A DNA stretch of 64,000 bases, taken from positions 1 to 64,000 of the forward strand of contig NZ_CP067378.1 in assembly GCF_019565505.1 (NCBI RefSeq). The letters run 5' to 3'. The notes beneath the pieces were generated by a model, which saw only the letters and a program-made list of their open reading frames with translations, did no database searches and was not told where the DNA came from. Numbering within the stretch: position 1 is the first letter of the stretch; every line of letters starts with the position of its first letter. The stretch comes from Flavobacterium davisii. Its GTDB lineage: Bacteria > Bacteroidota > Bacteroidia > Flavobacteriales > Flavobacteriaceae. The position numbers were made by a program, and so were the translations under genes. Positions 29,645-39,804 of the stretch are shown piece after piece.

Positions 29645-30475
29645 ATGAAAACCATTTTAGTTCCTACCGATTTTTCAGATGCAGCTAATAAAGCCAGTCT
29701 TTTTGCATTAAAATTAGCAAAAAAAAACCAAGCAAAAGTGCTTTTATTACATAGCTATAATTTGCCCATTATAGATGTGCAATCAAGTGTTTTGAGTGCT
29801 AATATGTTGTATTCAAGTGTTGATTTAGATGAATTTGAACTATTTAAAGAAAATAATAAAAAATTAAGTGAATTAGCTTATTCAAAAGGACTAGAAGATG
29901 TAGAAATAAGTCATAAAATTGTTTTGGGTGAGTTAAATGTAAGTATAAATCAATGTGTAAAAGAAGAACTAGTAGATTTTATCGTAATGTCAACTTCTGG
30001 AGATGATGATTGGTTTTCTAGAGTTATGGGAACAAATACTGATTCCGTTATTTTAACAGGTAATGTACCTACATTAGTCTTACCTGACGGATGTAATACA
30101 GAAGATTGGGAAACTATAGGTTTTACCACCCGATTTAAGGAAACGGATAAAGAAGCTTTTGTAAATACAATAGATTTAGCTAATAAATTAGGTTGTACCA
30201 TCAAATGTTTACATGTTGTAAATTCAGCAGATAAAGTATCTGATGAAATAATAAATTCTTGGAAAGAAAATTTTGAAAGTGATAAGGTTCATTTTGTCTT
30301 TGATACATCAGAAAATGTAATGGATGGAATTGAGAATTTTATTGATAATCATCAAATACATTTGTTAGGTATGGTTACCTATAAAAGAGATTTTTTTACA
30401 GAATTATTTACTAAAAGGCTCACTCAAAAAATGACACATAGAGTACATATTCCGATACTAGTACATCATGCTTAA
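29645..30475 (+). CDS. Universal stress protein, two UspA domains
   Basis: The intact 276-aa tandem Usp protein opens with KTILVPTDFSDAANKASLFA. The first domain ends with LVDFIVMSTSGDDDWFSRVMGTNTDSVI, an incomplete form of the GxxGxxxxxxxxGS nucleotide loop. The second domain starts near residue 155 and ends TELFTKRLTQKMTHRVHIPI, where the ATP loop is also degenerate. Flavobacteria often carry several such proteins. Induction by stress is presumed from the family. Confidence 0.92.
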   Translation: MKTILVPTDFSDAANKASLFALKLAKKNQAKVLLLHSYNLPIIDVQSSVLSANMLYSSVDLDEFELFKENNKKLSELAYSKGLEDVEISHKIVLGELNVSINQCVKEELVDFIVMSTSGDDDWFSRVMGTNTDSVILTGNVPTLVLPDGCNTEDWETIGFTTRFKETDKEAFVNTIDLANKLGCTIKCLHVVNSADKVSDEIINSWKENFESDKVHFVFDTSENVMDGIENFIDNHQIHLLGMVTYKRDFFTELFTKRLTQKMTHRVHIPILVHHA

Positions 30476-30815
30476 TCATCTTATTAATAAGGAGTAATTC
30501 AATTTTTTTAATTAGCTGTAACTTGCTATACTGTATAAAAAAGTAAATGACTTCAAATATAAATAATTAAAAAGGAGGGGGCTGAAAAGTTAAAATTCAA
30601 CGTCTAATCTGTCATTTGGACAATAAGAAACTTGAAAACTTTACTCAAACAGGCGAAACAAGACATATCATGAGTATCATCTCTTTTTCCTATGGTCGAA
30701 AATGGCAGAAAGGTGTCCTTTAGGACACCTTCTTTTTAATTATATCAATTACAAAATAACTTGAACAAGGAAATCGATAATTAATTTTATTTAAAAAAAT
30801 ATTAATTATTTCCAA
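30476..30815 (+). other. Intergenic region with terminator
   Basis: No gene is seen. ATTCAACGTCTAATCTGTCA (30596-30615) also occurs, with one change, on the other strand near 19990-20010. A strong terminator is listed separately at 30710. Confidence 0.5.
30710..30737 (+). terminator. Intrinsic terminator
   Basis: AAGGTGTCC pairs with GGACACCTT over a TTTA loop and is followed by CTTTTT. It lies ~230 bp after the universal stress protein stop and before the end of the convergent SGNH gene. Confidence 0.75.
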
Positions 30816-31691
30816 TCAAAATGTAAGATGATTTAGTATATAGTTGGTAAATTTAATAGCTCCTTTGTTATTTAAATGACCGCAGGATGAAAAATAATAA
30901 TCTTCCGTTACCGCGTTTTCAAAATTATAAATTTCGGGGTAAATTTTATTTACATTAGAAAAATAATTCATGCCTTTGGTACACTTACACATAGGAGTCA
31001 TGACTAAAATTAAACGAATATTATTTTTTCTGCATATTTCTTTGATATCATCTAAATAATGATTTCGAATAGGTTTTAATCCAGCAATATTATTTTTCAT
31101 TCTCCGCCAATTAGTACCTTCTAGAGGATAGTAACCTTTATTATCTAATAAGTTTGTTTTTTCTTTTGAAAAAGCATTTTTTACTTCTCTAAAACCAATT
31201 TTGCTATCAAATTTTATATAGCGATAAAAAGGAATATAATAAAGTTGTAAGAAATCTGCTTCTGATTTAAAATGATCTTTTATAATTGAATTAGTATGCA
31301 AATAGGGCATAAAACGTGCTGTTGTTCCTTCATCTCTTTTTTCATTGCAAACGCTTAAATCAGCTTCTAGTAATAAATTTTTGATTTTAACCTTTCGTTG
31401 AAGCATTATTTTTAATAATAAATTAGTTTCAAAAAGATGAGAACCACTGATACCAAAATTAAACGTTTTGTAACCTTTTCTTTCAAAAAGAGAAGGAATA
31501 AAATGATTATTAGCACGAGATGTTCCCATAATAACGACATCATATTTTTGGGGTTTTATATGCAATACATATTCAATTTTATTTCTTTTATTAGAAGAAG
31601 AAAGAATAAAGGTATAAGTTAGATCAAGAAAAATACTACCTAATATAACAATACATAATAGTACTAAACTATGTTTTAAAAATTTTTTCAT
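30816..31691 (-). CDS. SGNH-fold membrane-anchored protein partner of MBOAT
   Basis: The 291-aa protein has an N-terminal transmembrane anchor (LVLLCIVILGSIFLDLTYTF), then an SGNH-like domain starting YDVVIMGTSRANNHFIP (Ser in GTSRA). It ends with SCGHLNNKGAIKFTNY, which carries the block V His. The Asp usually three residues before that His appears to be Ser, so catalysis may be altered. The gene overlaps the MBOAT stop by one base (TAATG), implying translational coupling. The pair resembles DltB/DltD or AlgI/AlgJ arrangements for O-acylation of a surface polymer. The polymer is unknown. Confidence 0.78.
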   Translation of the reverse strand: MKKFLKHSLVLLCIVILGSIFLDLTYTFILSSSNKRNKIEYVLHIKPQKYDVVIMGTSRANNHFIPSLFERKGYKTFNFGISGSHLFETNLLLKIMLQRKVKIKNLLLEADLSVCNEKRDEGTTARFMPYLHTNSIIKDHFKSEADFLQLYYIPFYRYIKFDSKIGFREVKNAFSKEKTNLLDNKGYYPLEGTNWRRMKNNIAGLKPIRNHYLDDIKEICRKNNIRLILVMTPMCKCTKGMNYFSNVNKIYPEIYNFENAVTEDYYFSSCGHLNNKGAIKFTNYILNHLTF

Positions 31692-33124
31692 TAGAATTGA
31701 AAATATATAAATTCTTTATAATCAGAATAAACACCTAGAGCAATTAAAGTTAAAATCAAAATAAATAATTTTATAAAAGCAAATCTTCCCGAAATAGGTT
31801 CCGTTTTACCTCTATTAAACCACTCAAAAATGATAAATAATACTACTAAAGGGATTAATTCATGAGAATAACGTTCATTATCTAAATATTGTGTAGTGAA
31901 ATCTCTATTAGTAAATAATCTATAAATATAATTATAAGCATTTGTTATCGTTTTAGCTCTAAAAAATATCCAAGCTAAAGTAGAAAGAACAAAAGTATTT
32001 AGTATATTTAGTAAGGTTTTAATTCCAGAAAAATTCCATTTAAAATCTATGTTTCCAACATTATTCCTATTTTTATTTAATATCAACAATGGTAAAAAAT
32101 AAATAGCATTTATAAGTCCCCACATAATAAAAGTCCAATTAGCTCCATGCCAAAATCCGCTAACTAAAAAGATTATGAATGTGTTACGAACTTGCATCCA
32201 TTTTCCACCTTGGCTTCCTCCTAGAGGAATATATAAATAATCACGAAACCAAGAGGATAAGGAAATATGCCAACGACGCCAAAATTCAGCAATATCTCTA
32301 GAAAAATAAGGATAATCAAAGTTTTTTAATAAATCTATTCCAAATAATTTTGAAGTCCCCAAGGCAATGTCAGAATAACCACTAAAATCACCATATATTT
32401 GAAAGGCAAAATAAATAGCTCCTAATAGTAGTGAATAACTATTCATAGTGTCTGAATGATCAAAAATAGCATTAGCATATAAAGCACAAGAGTCCGCAAT
32501 TACCACTTTTTTAACCAAGCCCCATATAATTTGATAAGATCCTTCTTTTGCTTTTTCAAAATGAAATATTCTTTTAACTTTTACTTGTGGGAGTAAATGA
32601 GTGGCTCTTTCAATAGGCCCCGCTACTAATAAAGGAAAATAGCTAACAAATAAAGAATAATCAATAAAATTATATTCTGCTTTAATTCTTTTTTTATAGA
32701 TATCAATAACATAAGATAAACCATGAAAAGTGTAAAATGAAATACCTACAGGTAAGACCCATTTTAACATATAAGGATGTATTTCAAATCCTATCTTGTC
32801 ACATAGATCAGCAAAAGACTGTACAAAAAAGTTATAATACTTAAAAAGGCCCAAAAAACCTAAGTTTATTCCAATACTAAGCCAAAACCAAAATTTAGAA
32901 ATTCTTTCATTTTTACTATTTTCAATCTGGATACCTGATATATAATCTAAAAGTGTTGAAAAAATTAATAAAAATAAAAAACGCCAATCCCAACAAGCAT
33001 AAAAATAATAACTAGCTATAATTAATATGGTATTTTGACTTCTTTTCGATTTATTAAAAACAAACCAATAGAGAAAAAAGATGACAGGTAAAAAAATTGC
33101 AAATTCTAAGGAATTAAAAAACAT
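31691..33124 (-). CDS. MBOAT family O-acyltransferase
   Basis: The intact 477-aa multi-pass protein has LPVGISFYTFHGLSYVIDIY, PLLVAGPIERATHLLPQ, FWRRWHISLSSWFRDYLYIP and VSGFWHGANWTFI, whose His is the presumed catalytic residue. It is paralogous to the MBOAT at 6549-8029. The family exports activated acyl groups for O-acetylation of alginate-like polymers, peptidoglycan or O-antigen. It forms a coupled pair with the SGNH-like gene through a TAATG overlap. A TATTTTTG box on the minus strand at 33206-33213 may be its promoter, ~80 nt upstream. Confidence 0.92.
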   Translation of the reverse strand: MFFNSLEFAIFLPVIFFLYWFVFNKSKRSQNTILIIASYYFYACWDWRFLFLLIFSTLLDYISGIQIENSKNERISKFWFWLSIGINLGFLGLFKYYNFFVQSFADLCDKIGFEIHPYMLKWVLPVGISFYTFHGLSYVIDIYKKRIKAEYNFIDYSLFVSYFPLLVAGPIERATHLLPQVKVKRIFHFEKAKEGSYQIIWGLVKKVVIADSCALYANAIFDHSDTMNSYSLLLGAIYFAFQIYGDFSGYSDIALGTSKLFGIDLLKNFDYPYFSRDIAEFWRRWHISLSSWFRDYLYIPLGGSQGGKWMQVRNTFIIFLVSGFWHGANWTFIMWGLINAIYFLPLLILNKNRNNVGNIDFKWNFSGIKTLLNILNTFVLSTLAWIFFRAKTITNAYNYIYRLFTNRDFTTQYLDNERYSHELIPLVVLFIIFEWFNRGKTEPISGRFAFIKLFILILTLIALGVYSDYKEFIYFQF

Positions 33125-33420
33125 TTTATCTTATTTTATTAAAAAACACAAACTCATAAAAATGAATAAACCACTTATACCTATTTTTTAACGATTTTGA
33201 ATGTGCAAAAATAATTTAAATTATACTTGTTTGGATATTGTTTTGTTTTATTCTTTTCAATTAAAATAGAAAAATAGATTTTTTTAAATATAGTAAGTAG
33301 ATTTTTTTTTACTTTTTGCGAATATTTAATCATTTATAAATTGCGAACTCATTATAAATATGGTATTTTCGCTTTTTAGAATTTTAACGAGTCATAAACC
33401 ATTTTATAAAAAGGCAAATC

Positions 33421-35327
33421 ATGAGTTATTATACCATAAAGGATTTAGAAAACTATTTTAAAATGTATAAAAAATCGGTACGTGAACCCAAAAAATTTTG
33501 GGATAAAATAGCCGATGAAAATTTTATTTGGTATCAGAAGTGGGATAAAGTTTTTGACTTTGACATGCAAAAAGCTGAATTTAAATGGTTTATTGATGCA
33601 AAAGTTAATATAACAAAGAATTGTATTGATCGTCATTTAGCTAGACGTGGCGATAAAACAGCTATCATTTTTGAACCCAATAATCCAGAGGAAACATCAC
33701 AAAAGATTAGTTACAATGAGCTTTATCAAAAAGTCTCAAAAATGGCCAATGTTTTACTTGAACAAGGAATAGAAAAAGGCGATAGAGTTTGTATCTATTT
33801 ACCTATGATACCAGAATTAGCAATTACTATTTTGGCTTGTGCTAGAATAGGAGCTGTTCATTCCGTTATTTTTGCAGGTTTCTCAGCAGGCGCTTTAGAA
33901 GCTCGTATAAATGATTGTCAAGCAAAAATGGTAATTACATCAGATGGTGCCTATAGAGGTGATAAAAAAATTAATTTAAAAGGTATTGTAGATGAAGCAT
34001 TAGAGCGCTGTCATGCTGTTAAAACAGTTTTAGTTGTAGAAAGGACTAAAGATACGATAGACATGAAAGCAGGGCGTGATCATTGGTTACAACCTTTATT
34101 AGATAATGCTTTAGATACTAGCGTAGCCGAAATTATGGATGCTGAAGATCCTTTGTTTATTTTATATACTTCAGGTTCTACTGGTAAGCCTAAAGGAATG
34201 GTACATACTACGGCTGGCTATATGGTTTATACCGCTTATACTTTTAAAAATGTTTTTAATTATAATGATGGCGATATTTTTTGGTGTACAGCAGATATAG
34301 GTTGGATTACAGGACATTCTTATTCTTTATACGGACCACTTCTAAACGGTGCAACAACAGTCATAAGTGAAGGAATATTATCTTACCCTGATTTTTCACG
34401 CTATTGGCAAATAATAGAAAAACATAAAATAACGCAATTTTACACAGCTCCTACAGCAATTCGTTCTTTAGCTAAAGAAAATTTAAATTACGTACAAAAA
34501 TTTCCTTTAAAATCATTAAAAGTAATTGGTTCAGTAGGTGAGCCTATTAATGAAGAAGCGTGGCATTGGTATAATGATCATGTAGGAGGAAAACGCTGTC
34601 CTTTGGTAGATACTTGGTGGCAAACGGAAACAGGCGGAATTATGATAGCACCAATACCATTTGTAACTCCTACTAAACCTACTTATGCAACACTGCCTTT
34701 ACCGGTGTACAACCTGTTTTAATGGATGAATTAAGAAATGAAATAGAAGGGAATCAAGTAGTAGGAAGTTTGTGTATTAAATTTCCTTGGCCAAGTATTG
34801 CTAGAACTATTTGGGGAGATCATGAACGCTATAAAGAAACCTACTTTTCACAATTTCCTGGTAAATATTTCACAGGAGATGGTGCATTACGTGATGAAGT
34901 AGGATATTATAGAATTACAGGTAGAGTAGATGATGTTATTATTGTTTCAGGACATAATTTAGGAACAGCACCTATTGAAGATTCTATTGATGAGCATCCT
35001 GCTGTGGCAGAAAGTGCTATCGTTGGATTTCCTCATGATATAAAAGGAAATGCTTTGTATGGTTTTGTCATTTTAAAAGAAACAGGAGAACATCGTGATC
35101 GTGAAAATTTAAAAATTGAAATTAACCAAATTATTTCAGATCAAGTAGGTCCAATTGCTAAATTAGATAAAATCCAGTTTGTTAGCGGTTTACCTAAAAC
35201 TCGTTCAGGTAAAATTATGCGTAGAATTTTAAGAAAAATAGCTTCTGGTGATTTGGAAAACTTTGGAGATATTTCTACATTATTAAATCCAGAAATAGTT
35301 GAAGAAATAAAAAAAGAGAGTGTCTAA
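33421..35327 (+). pseudogene. acs: Acetyl-CoA synthetase (one frameshift)
   Basis: The ~635-aa AMP-forming acetate-CoA ligase has the P-loop motif ILYTSGSTGKPKGMVHTTAG near residue 250. FWCTADIGWITGHSY, VDTWWQTETGG, GRVDDVIIVSGHNLGT and the acetylation-site loop SGLPKTRSGKIMRR follow. It converts acetate to acetyl-CoA in the cytosol. The frame ends at PLPVYNLF because CCGGGT reads CCGGT at 34702-34706. Restoring one G gives PLPGVQPVLMDE and reads straight into the second half. It is followed by a strong terminator. Confidence 0.95.
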
Positions 35328-35368
35328 AATAAATTGTATTAAATCATCATTTAAGTTTATAACTCTCA

Positions 35369-35407
35369 AAAAAGGAGGAATTATATGATATATAATTCCT
35401 CCTTTTT
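35369..35407 (+). terminator. Strong bidirectional intrinsic terminator
   Basis: A perfect 18-bp stem (35369-35386 with 35390-35407, containing AAAAAGGAGGAATTATAT) closes on a 3-nt loop. A-runs on one side and T-runs on the other let it act for both acs (+) and the exonuclease-like gene (-), which converge. Confidence 0.85.
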
Positions 35408-35438
35408 GATTTAGTTTTTGAAATAGATAGAAACTTTT

Positions 35439-35455
35439 GCGTAATCTGGGTTTAA
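35439..35455. repeat. Right-end motif of the dispersed repeat family
   Basis: GCGTAATCTGGGTTTAA matches the right terminus of the ~200-bp family and abuts the stop codon of the exonuclease-like gene. The left part is absent, so this is a remnant. Confidence 0.5.
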
Positions 35456-36015
35456 TTAATTTTTAGTTTCCCTCTCATTTTTAAAAACAACAAACCAATA
35501 TTAAATGCTAAATTCGCTGAAGTTTGTATTTCAGGATTTTTTATTTTGTAGGTAGAAAATAGTTCTTCTAGTGAAAAATTTTTAGAATTTAGATCCAAAA
35601 TTCTAGTTTCCATGACTTCTACATCTAATAAATTATTTTTGATACGACCGCTATGTAACTTTGAAAGATATTCATTTAAAATATCAATATCATAATGTAT
35701 TCTATGTCCAACAAGTGTAGCATTACCTATAAAATGGATAAAGGCTTCAATGGCTTGAGCTTCTTCATAAGTCAACTCTTTAGCATTCATTATTTTATCC
35801 TTTTCTAATTCAATTTCTAAACTTTGTTCAACGATAATTTGATTATGTTGAATGACAACAGCCCCTATAGATATAATTTTATCTTTTAAAGGATTTAATC
35901 CTGTTGTTTCAATATGCAAAGCAACTTTTCTTATAGAAGGTGTTTCTAATTGAACTAAATAATTTTTCCAAAAATCTGGATATTCTTTTCCTAAATGTTT
36001 TAACCAATCGAGCAT
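35452..36015 (-). CDS. DnaQ-like exonuclease-fold protein with altered active site
   Basis: The 187-aa protein shows the DEDDh fold. Exo I is VALHIETTGLNPLKDKIISI, Exo II is LVGHRIHYDIDILNEYL, and the Exo III region is QTSANLAFNIGLLFLK. Aligned with the usual motifs, the first Asp of Exo I is His, and the His and Asp of Exo III are Gln and Leu. Only the Glu and the Exo II Asp remain. It starts one base after the stop of the CNMP/CBS/DUF294 gene, a conserved flavobacterial pairing near acs. It is probably not an active nuclease. A structural or regulatory role is an inference. Confidence 0.75.
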   Translation of the reverse strand: MLDWLKHLGKEYPDFWKNYLVQLETPSIRKVALHIETTGLNPLKDKIISIGAVVIQHNQIIVEQSLEIELEKDKIMNAKELTYEEAQAIEAFIHFIGNATLVGHRIHYDIDILNEYLSKLHSGRIKNNLLDVEVMETRILDLNSKNFSLEELFSTYKIKNPEIQTSANLAFNIGLLFLKMRGKLKIN

Positions 36016-36016
36016 T

Positions 36017-37925
36017 TTATGAAAATTGTGTTAATTGAAAGGTATCTTTTACTATTTCTTCTAAATCTTTTAATACAGAAAGAGATTCTTTCAAGCGTTC
36101 TTTTTCTATTTTAGGTAAATGTTCTACATCTATATACTCACCCGTATTATCGTTTTTATAACCTTCTAAAATTCTATATTTCGATAATAACAAAAATGTT
36201 TCGGATGCCTGACGATAAATGTTCTCATTTTCCGCATTTTTTATAGCCAATTCTTTATATCTAGAATAAGTGTTATTTATTCCTTTTAATTCAAATTGTA
36301 TGGATAACAAACGGGCTATATCTACCATTTGATTAAGCGCTTTTTCTTTAATATTGAATTTACCATAATATGGCCCTGTATCTTCCTCATTAAATTTTTT
36401 GAAGAAATTTAAGGGCGCTGGTTTTTTTAGTGCATCATTTCCTAAATAGTCTAAAAATAAAACTTTATTCTTCATTTTATTAATCGTATCGGTAATAGCA
36501 GTTTCAAAACTCTGATCTCCATATACAAATTCATAATCAAAAAAAATGGCACAATGTTCATTAGTAAATTCCCTGGAGATTTAATCCAATTTTCATATTG
36601 CATAATCCATTCTCCTAAGGGTTTACACCATTTTTCATTTGTTATAGAATTTCCGAACTCACAATGTTTATAGCCTAACTTTTCAAGTGTTTCAGCAACT
36701 TTTTTAGCTAATTGGCTAAAATAAAAACGAGCATTTCTAGCTTGTTGTATCTCTACATCTGCATATATTAACATGTTATCATGGTCTGTTAATAATAATT
36801 GTTCTTTTCTTCCCTGACTTCCGATGCTTAAAAATGCAAAAGGTACAGGAGGAGAACCTAAATCTAAAATAGCTAATTCTACAGAACGATGAATAATTGC
36901 TAATATAATTTCACCAGCTACATTATAAAGATGTTGCAATGGTATATTTTTTGTAAGTGCTTGTTGCATCATAGATGCCATGGATTTATAAACAGCTCTT
37001 AATTCTAATGAAGAGTTGGCTCTTTTAGCTTCTTTTATTAATACACCGGGGAATTAGCTTGCGCTTGTACTAAATCTTGTTGTGTAATAACACCTTTTAC
37101 ATCGCTATGTGGAGTCCCATCTATAGTAACACATAAATGGTGTACTTTATGTGATAACATTACTAATTGTGCCTCTGATAATGAAATATTTTCAGTAACT
37201 GTTATAACTGGATAAGTCATTATTTTATCAATATGCGACTGAATAGCATTTTTACCAGTAGCAACTTTATATTTAAAATCTGAATCGGTAACGATCCCTA
37301 TAAGTTTATTATCTTCTATTATAAATGCGTTATCGAGCATTTTATCAGTCATTAGCAAAGCTACTTCTTTAATACTTTGATCTCGTTTAACGAACAAAGG
37401 GGAGTGGTTATAAGCTAATGTTTGTATAAATGAAAAATCATTTTGAAATTCTGAAAGTTGAACATTATCAGCAATTAATTGTTTTTTATCTTGATCTGTT
37501 GGATTGTTTGAATTTAAAGCAAAACTTTCTAGTAAGAAATTTAAAACTTGTGAATTTTGTATTACAAATGGTCTAATTTTATCAATAGGTATAGCAAATA
37601 AAATAGCTTCTTCATTTGCTTTTGCGGTCATTTGATAGTTGTTTTTAGCAAAAAAAGGTCTTAATCCAAAAATATCTCCTGCATAGCATTTGTTTAATAG
37701 CGTTTCTTCGGCATCTGATACAACAGTTAAATGAATAACACCAGAATTTACGACATAAAAACTTTCATGTAAAGGATCATTTATTTGAAAAAGTTTTTGT
37801 TTTTTATCTAAATGAATAACTTTGATATAATGCGCAATTTGTTCTAGATCTTCAAAAGATAAAAAACTAAAGGGTTTAAAATCCTTTAAAAAATTGGCAA
37901 TATTAGTAGCTATAGAATTTTTCAT
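36017..37925 (-). pseudogene. CNMP-binding / CBS / DUF294 nucleotidyltransferase-like protein (frameshifted)
   Basis: The ~636-aa protein spans three frames. It begins with a cyclic-nucleotide-binding domain (KLFQINDPLHESFYVVNSGV, DIFGLRPFF), then two CBS domains (IIEDNKLIGIVTDSDFKYKV, HHLCVTIDGTPHSDVKGVIT). A DUF294 nucleotidyltransferase domain (FAFLSIGSQGRKEQLLLTDHDN, with the GSxGRxE and DxD-like motif) and its C-terminal helical partner follow. One break is CCGGGT read as CCGGT on the minus strand (37045-37049), turning ANSPGVLIKEA into ANSPVY. Another is near 36540. It probably senses a nucleotide to control acetate use or uptake, an inference from its place beside acs. Confidence 0.85.
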
Positions 37926-37958
37926 ATAATTTTTATAAAATCTATTTTTAGAAAGCAT

Positions 37959-38501
37959 TTATAATCATTAAAATAATTAAGTAACAAATGAAGACTTTAT
38001 CAAATGTAAATGTTTTCAAAGTAAAATTAGAAACATTTTTTATAGGAGCAAAGGAAATGTTTAATTTTTCTATTTTACATAATATAAATTATAGGTCTTT
38101 TATAATGATGTATAAAGAGAGAGTCGTTATTTTAGATTTTAATGAATATTAAAAACTTAAACTCAAATATAGTTTTGGTAATTCTAGTTCTTAATTTTAT
38201 AATACTAAAATCAGTAAAATGTTTTTTTAAAATATCTAAAAGTAATTTGGGTTAAATTCAATTGTTTTTAAATTTTATACGATATTAATTTAAAAATATT
38301 TTATGAAATTATCAATTATAAGTATATGATCTAGTTTAACTAATTAGCTGTTAAATTCTAGTATGTTTCTAAGAAAATTTACAGATTTAAGAATCTAATA
38401 AATTACAGTTCAATTTGTATAAATACTCATAAATTATGATTATTTTTATGAAACAAAATATAATAATAAACAATTATTTAGCAGGTTTCCCATACGTTAA
38501 T
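37959..38501. other. AT-rich intergenic region, no feature recognised
   Basis: About 540 bp with no supportable ORF in any frame. In related genomes a DUF4212/solute-symporter pair often accompanies the DUF294 and exonuclease genes, but I see no remnant of it here. A TATATTTG box at 38502-38509 may serve the DUF6787 gene. Confidence 0.4.
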
Positions 38502-38524
38502 TATATTTGTGAAAATAAAAGAAA

Positions 38525-38833
38525 ATGAATAGACTTAAAAAGCATTGGGGAATTAAATCGAATTATCAATTAGCTGTTATTTTCCTTGTATTTGCTATAA
38601 ATGGTTCTTTATCAGCTAGAATTTCCGCCTATTTTATGCAATTTCTAGGATTAACAAAGGAAAGTATGCATTGGAGTATTTATTACTTTTTATTATTAAT
38701 TTTAGTATTGCCTCTCTACCCTTTTATGTTAATGTTTTTTGGTTGGCTTTTTGGTCAATCTCATTTTTTTTCCCCTTTTAGTAAAAAAATGCTAAAATCA
38801 ATGGGACTTGGATTTATTTTTAAAGAAAGGTAA
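38525..38833 (+). CDS. DUF6787-like small membrane protein
   Basis: The 102-aa protein has two hydrophobic helices (YQLAVIFLVFAINGSL and YYFLLLILVLPLYPFMLMFFGWLF) after a short basic start LKKHWGIKSN. The ending FSPFSKKMLKSMG is typical of the uncharacterised flavobacterial DUF6787 family. It is located in the inner membrane with unknown function. It converges on the BNR gene with a 4-bp gap. Confidence 0.75.
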   Translation: MNRLKKHWGIKSNYQLAVIFLVFAINGSLSARISAYFMQFLGLTKESMHWSIYYFLLLILVLPLYPFMLMFFGWLFGQSHFFSPFSKKMLKSMGLGFIFKER

Positions 38834-39804
38834 TTTTTTACTCTAAATTAAAACGAACAATTTTATTTTTGCCAGAAGCTATTGCAGTTTTGGAATTTAA
38901 AAATCGAAAGGCAATAAAATCATTATCTGATAATAATTTCTTCCAATTTTTTCCTCTGTTTTGGGAATAAAAAACACCTGTTGCTGTTGTGGCTAATAAC
39001 GATTTTCCTTTACTATTAGGCACAAATTGTATACAAGATGCGTATCCAAAAGCTTCATTTTGGGCTAATAATTGCCAACTCTTTCCTCCATCAAGAGTAA
39101 TAGCCTTATTTTGTGTGTTGTCATTCAAATTTTCATAATTACCTCCTGCTATTATTCCTATTTTATCATTAAAAAAATCAGATGTAAAAATTCCGGTCAT
39201 ACTTTCACCTTGAATAATTGGAGTTGGTTTTTTATTCCATTTTAACCCTTTGTTCATAGATGTGTAGAGATTTGCTGATCTTCCACCAGAAACCATAAAA
39301 AGAGTTCCATTTTTATAATTTAAATTGGTATTACTGGCTGCAAAAAAGATTCTCCTGATATAAATATTGGTAAATGAATTGCTTCTATTTTTTTCCAACT
39401 AAGTCCTCCATTTTCTGTTTTAATGATACAAGGATATCCATTTATTGGATCTCCAATGGCAAATCCTACTTTATTATTAATAAATAACATGGCATCATAA
39501 AAAACATTTTCATGATGTTCTTCATATACCTTTTCTACTATTTTTGTCTTTTTATTTATTTTATAAAGTATAGCAGGATTAGCAATACTTAATATAAATA
39601 CATCCTATTAGTTTGAGCAATACTTCTAAAATCGAACTTTTTATTTTTTTCTATTACATTAGATATATAGGTAGATTTATTTTTTAGATGGATACAACCA
39701 AATTTACCTTGATTGGTTCCAAACCACAAATGGTCTTTATCTATTAATAAAGCGCGACTGCTCATTTGCTCGATTAAGAGAGTATCTATTTTTATGGTAA
39801 TGTG

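Noticed and set aside
34690-34722. Programmed frameshift in acs
   Set aside because: The same CCGGT lesion occurs in five unrelated genes without a shared slippery heptamer or downstream structure, so a common technical or mutational cause is more likely than programmed recoding.
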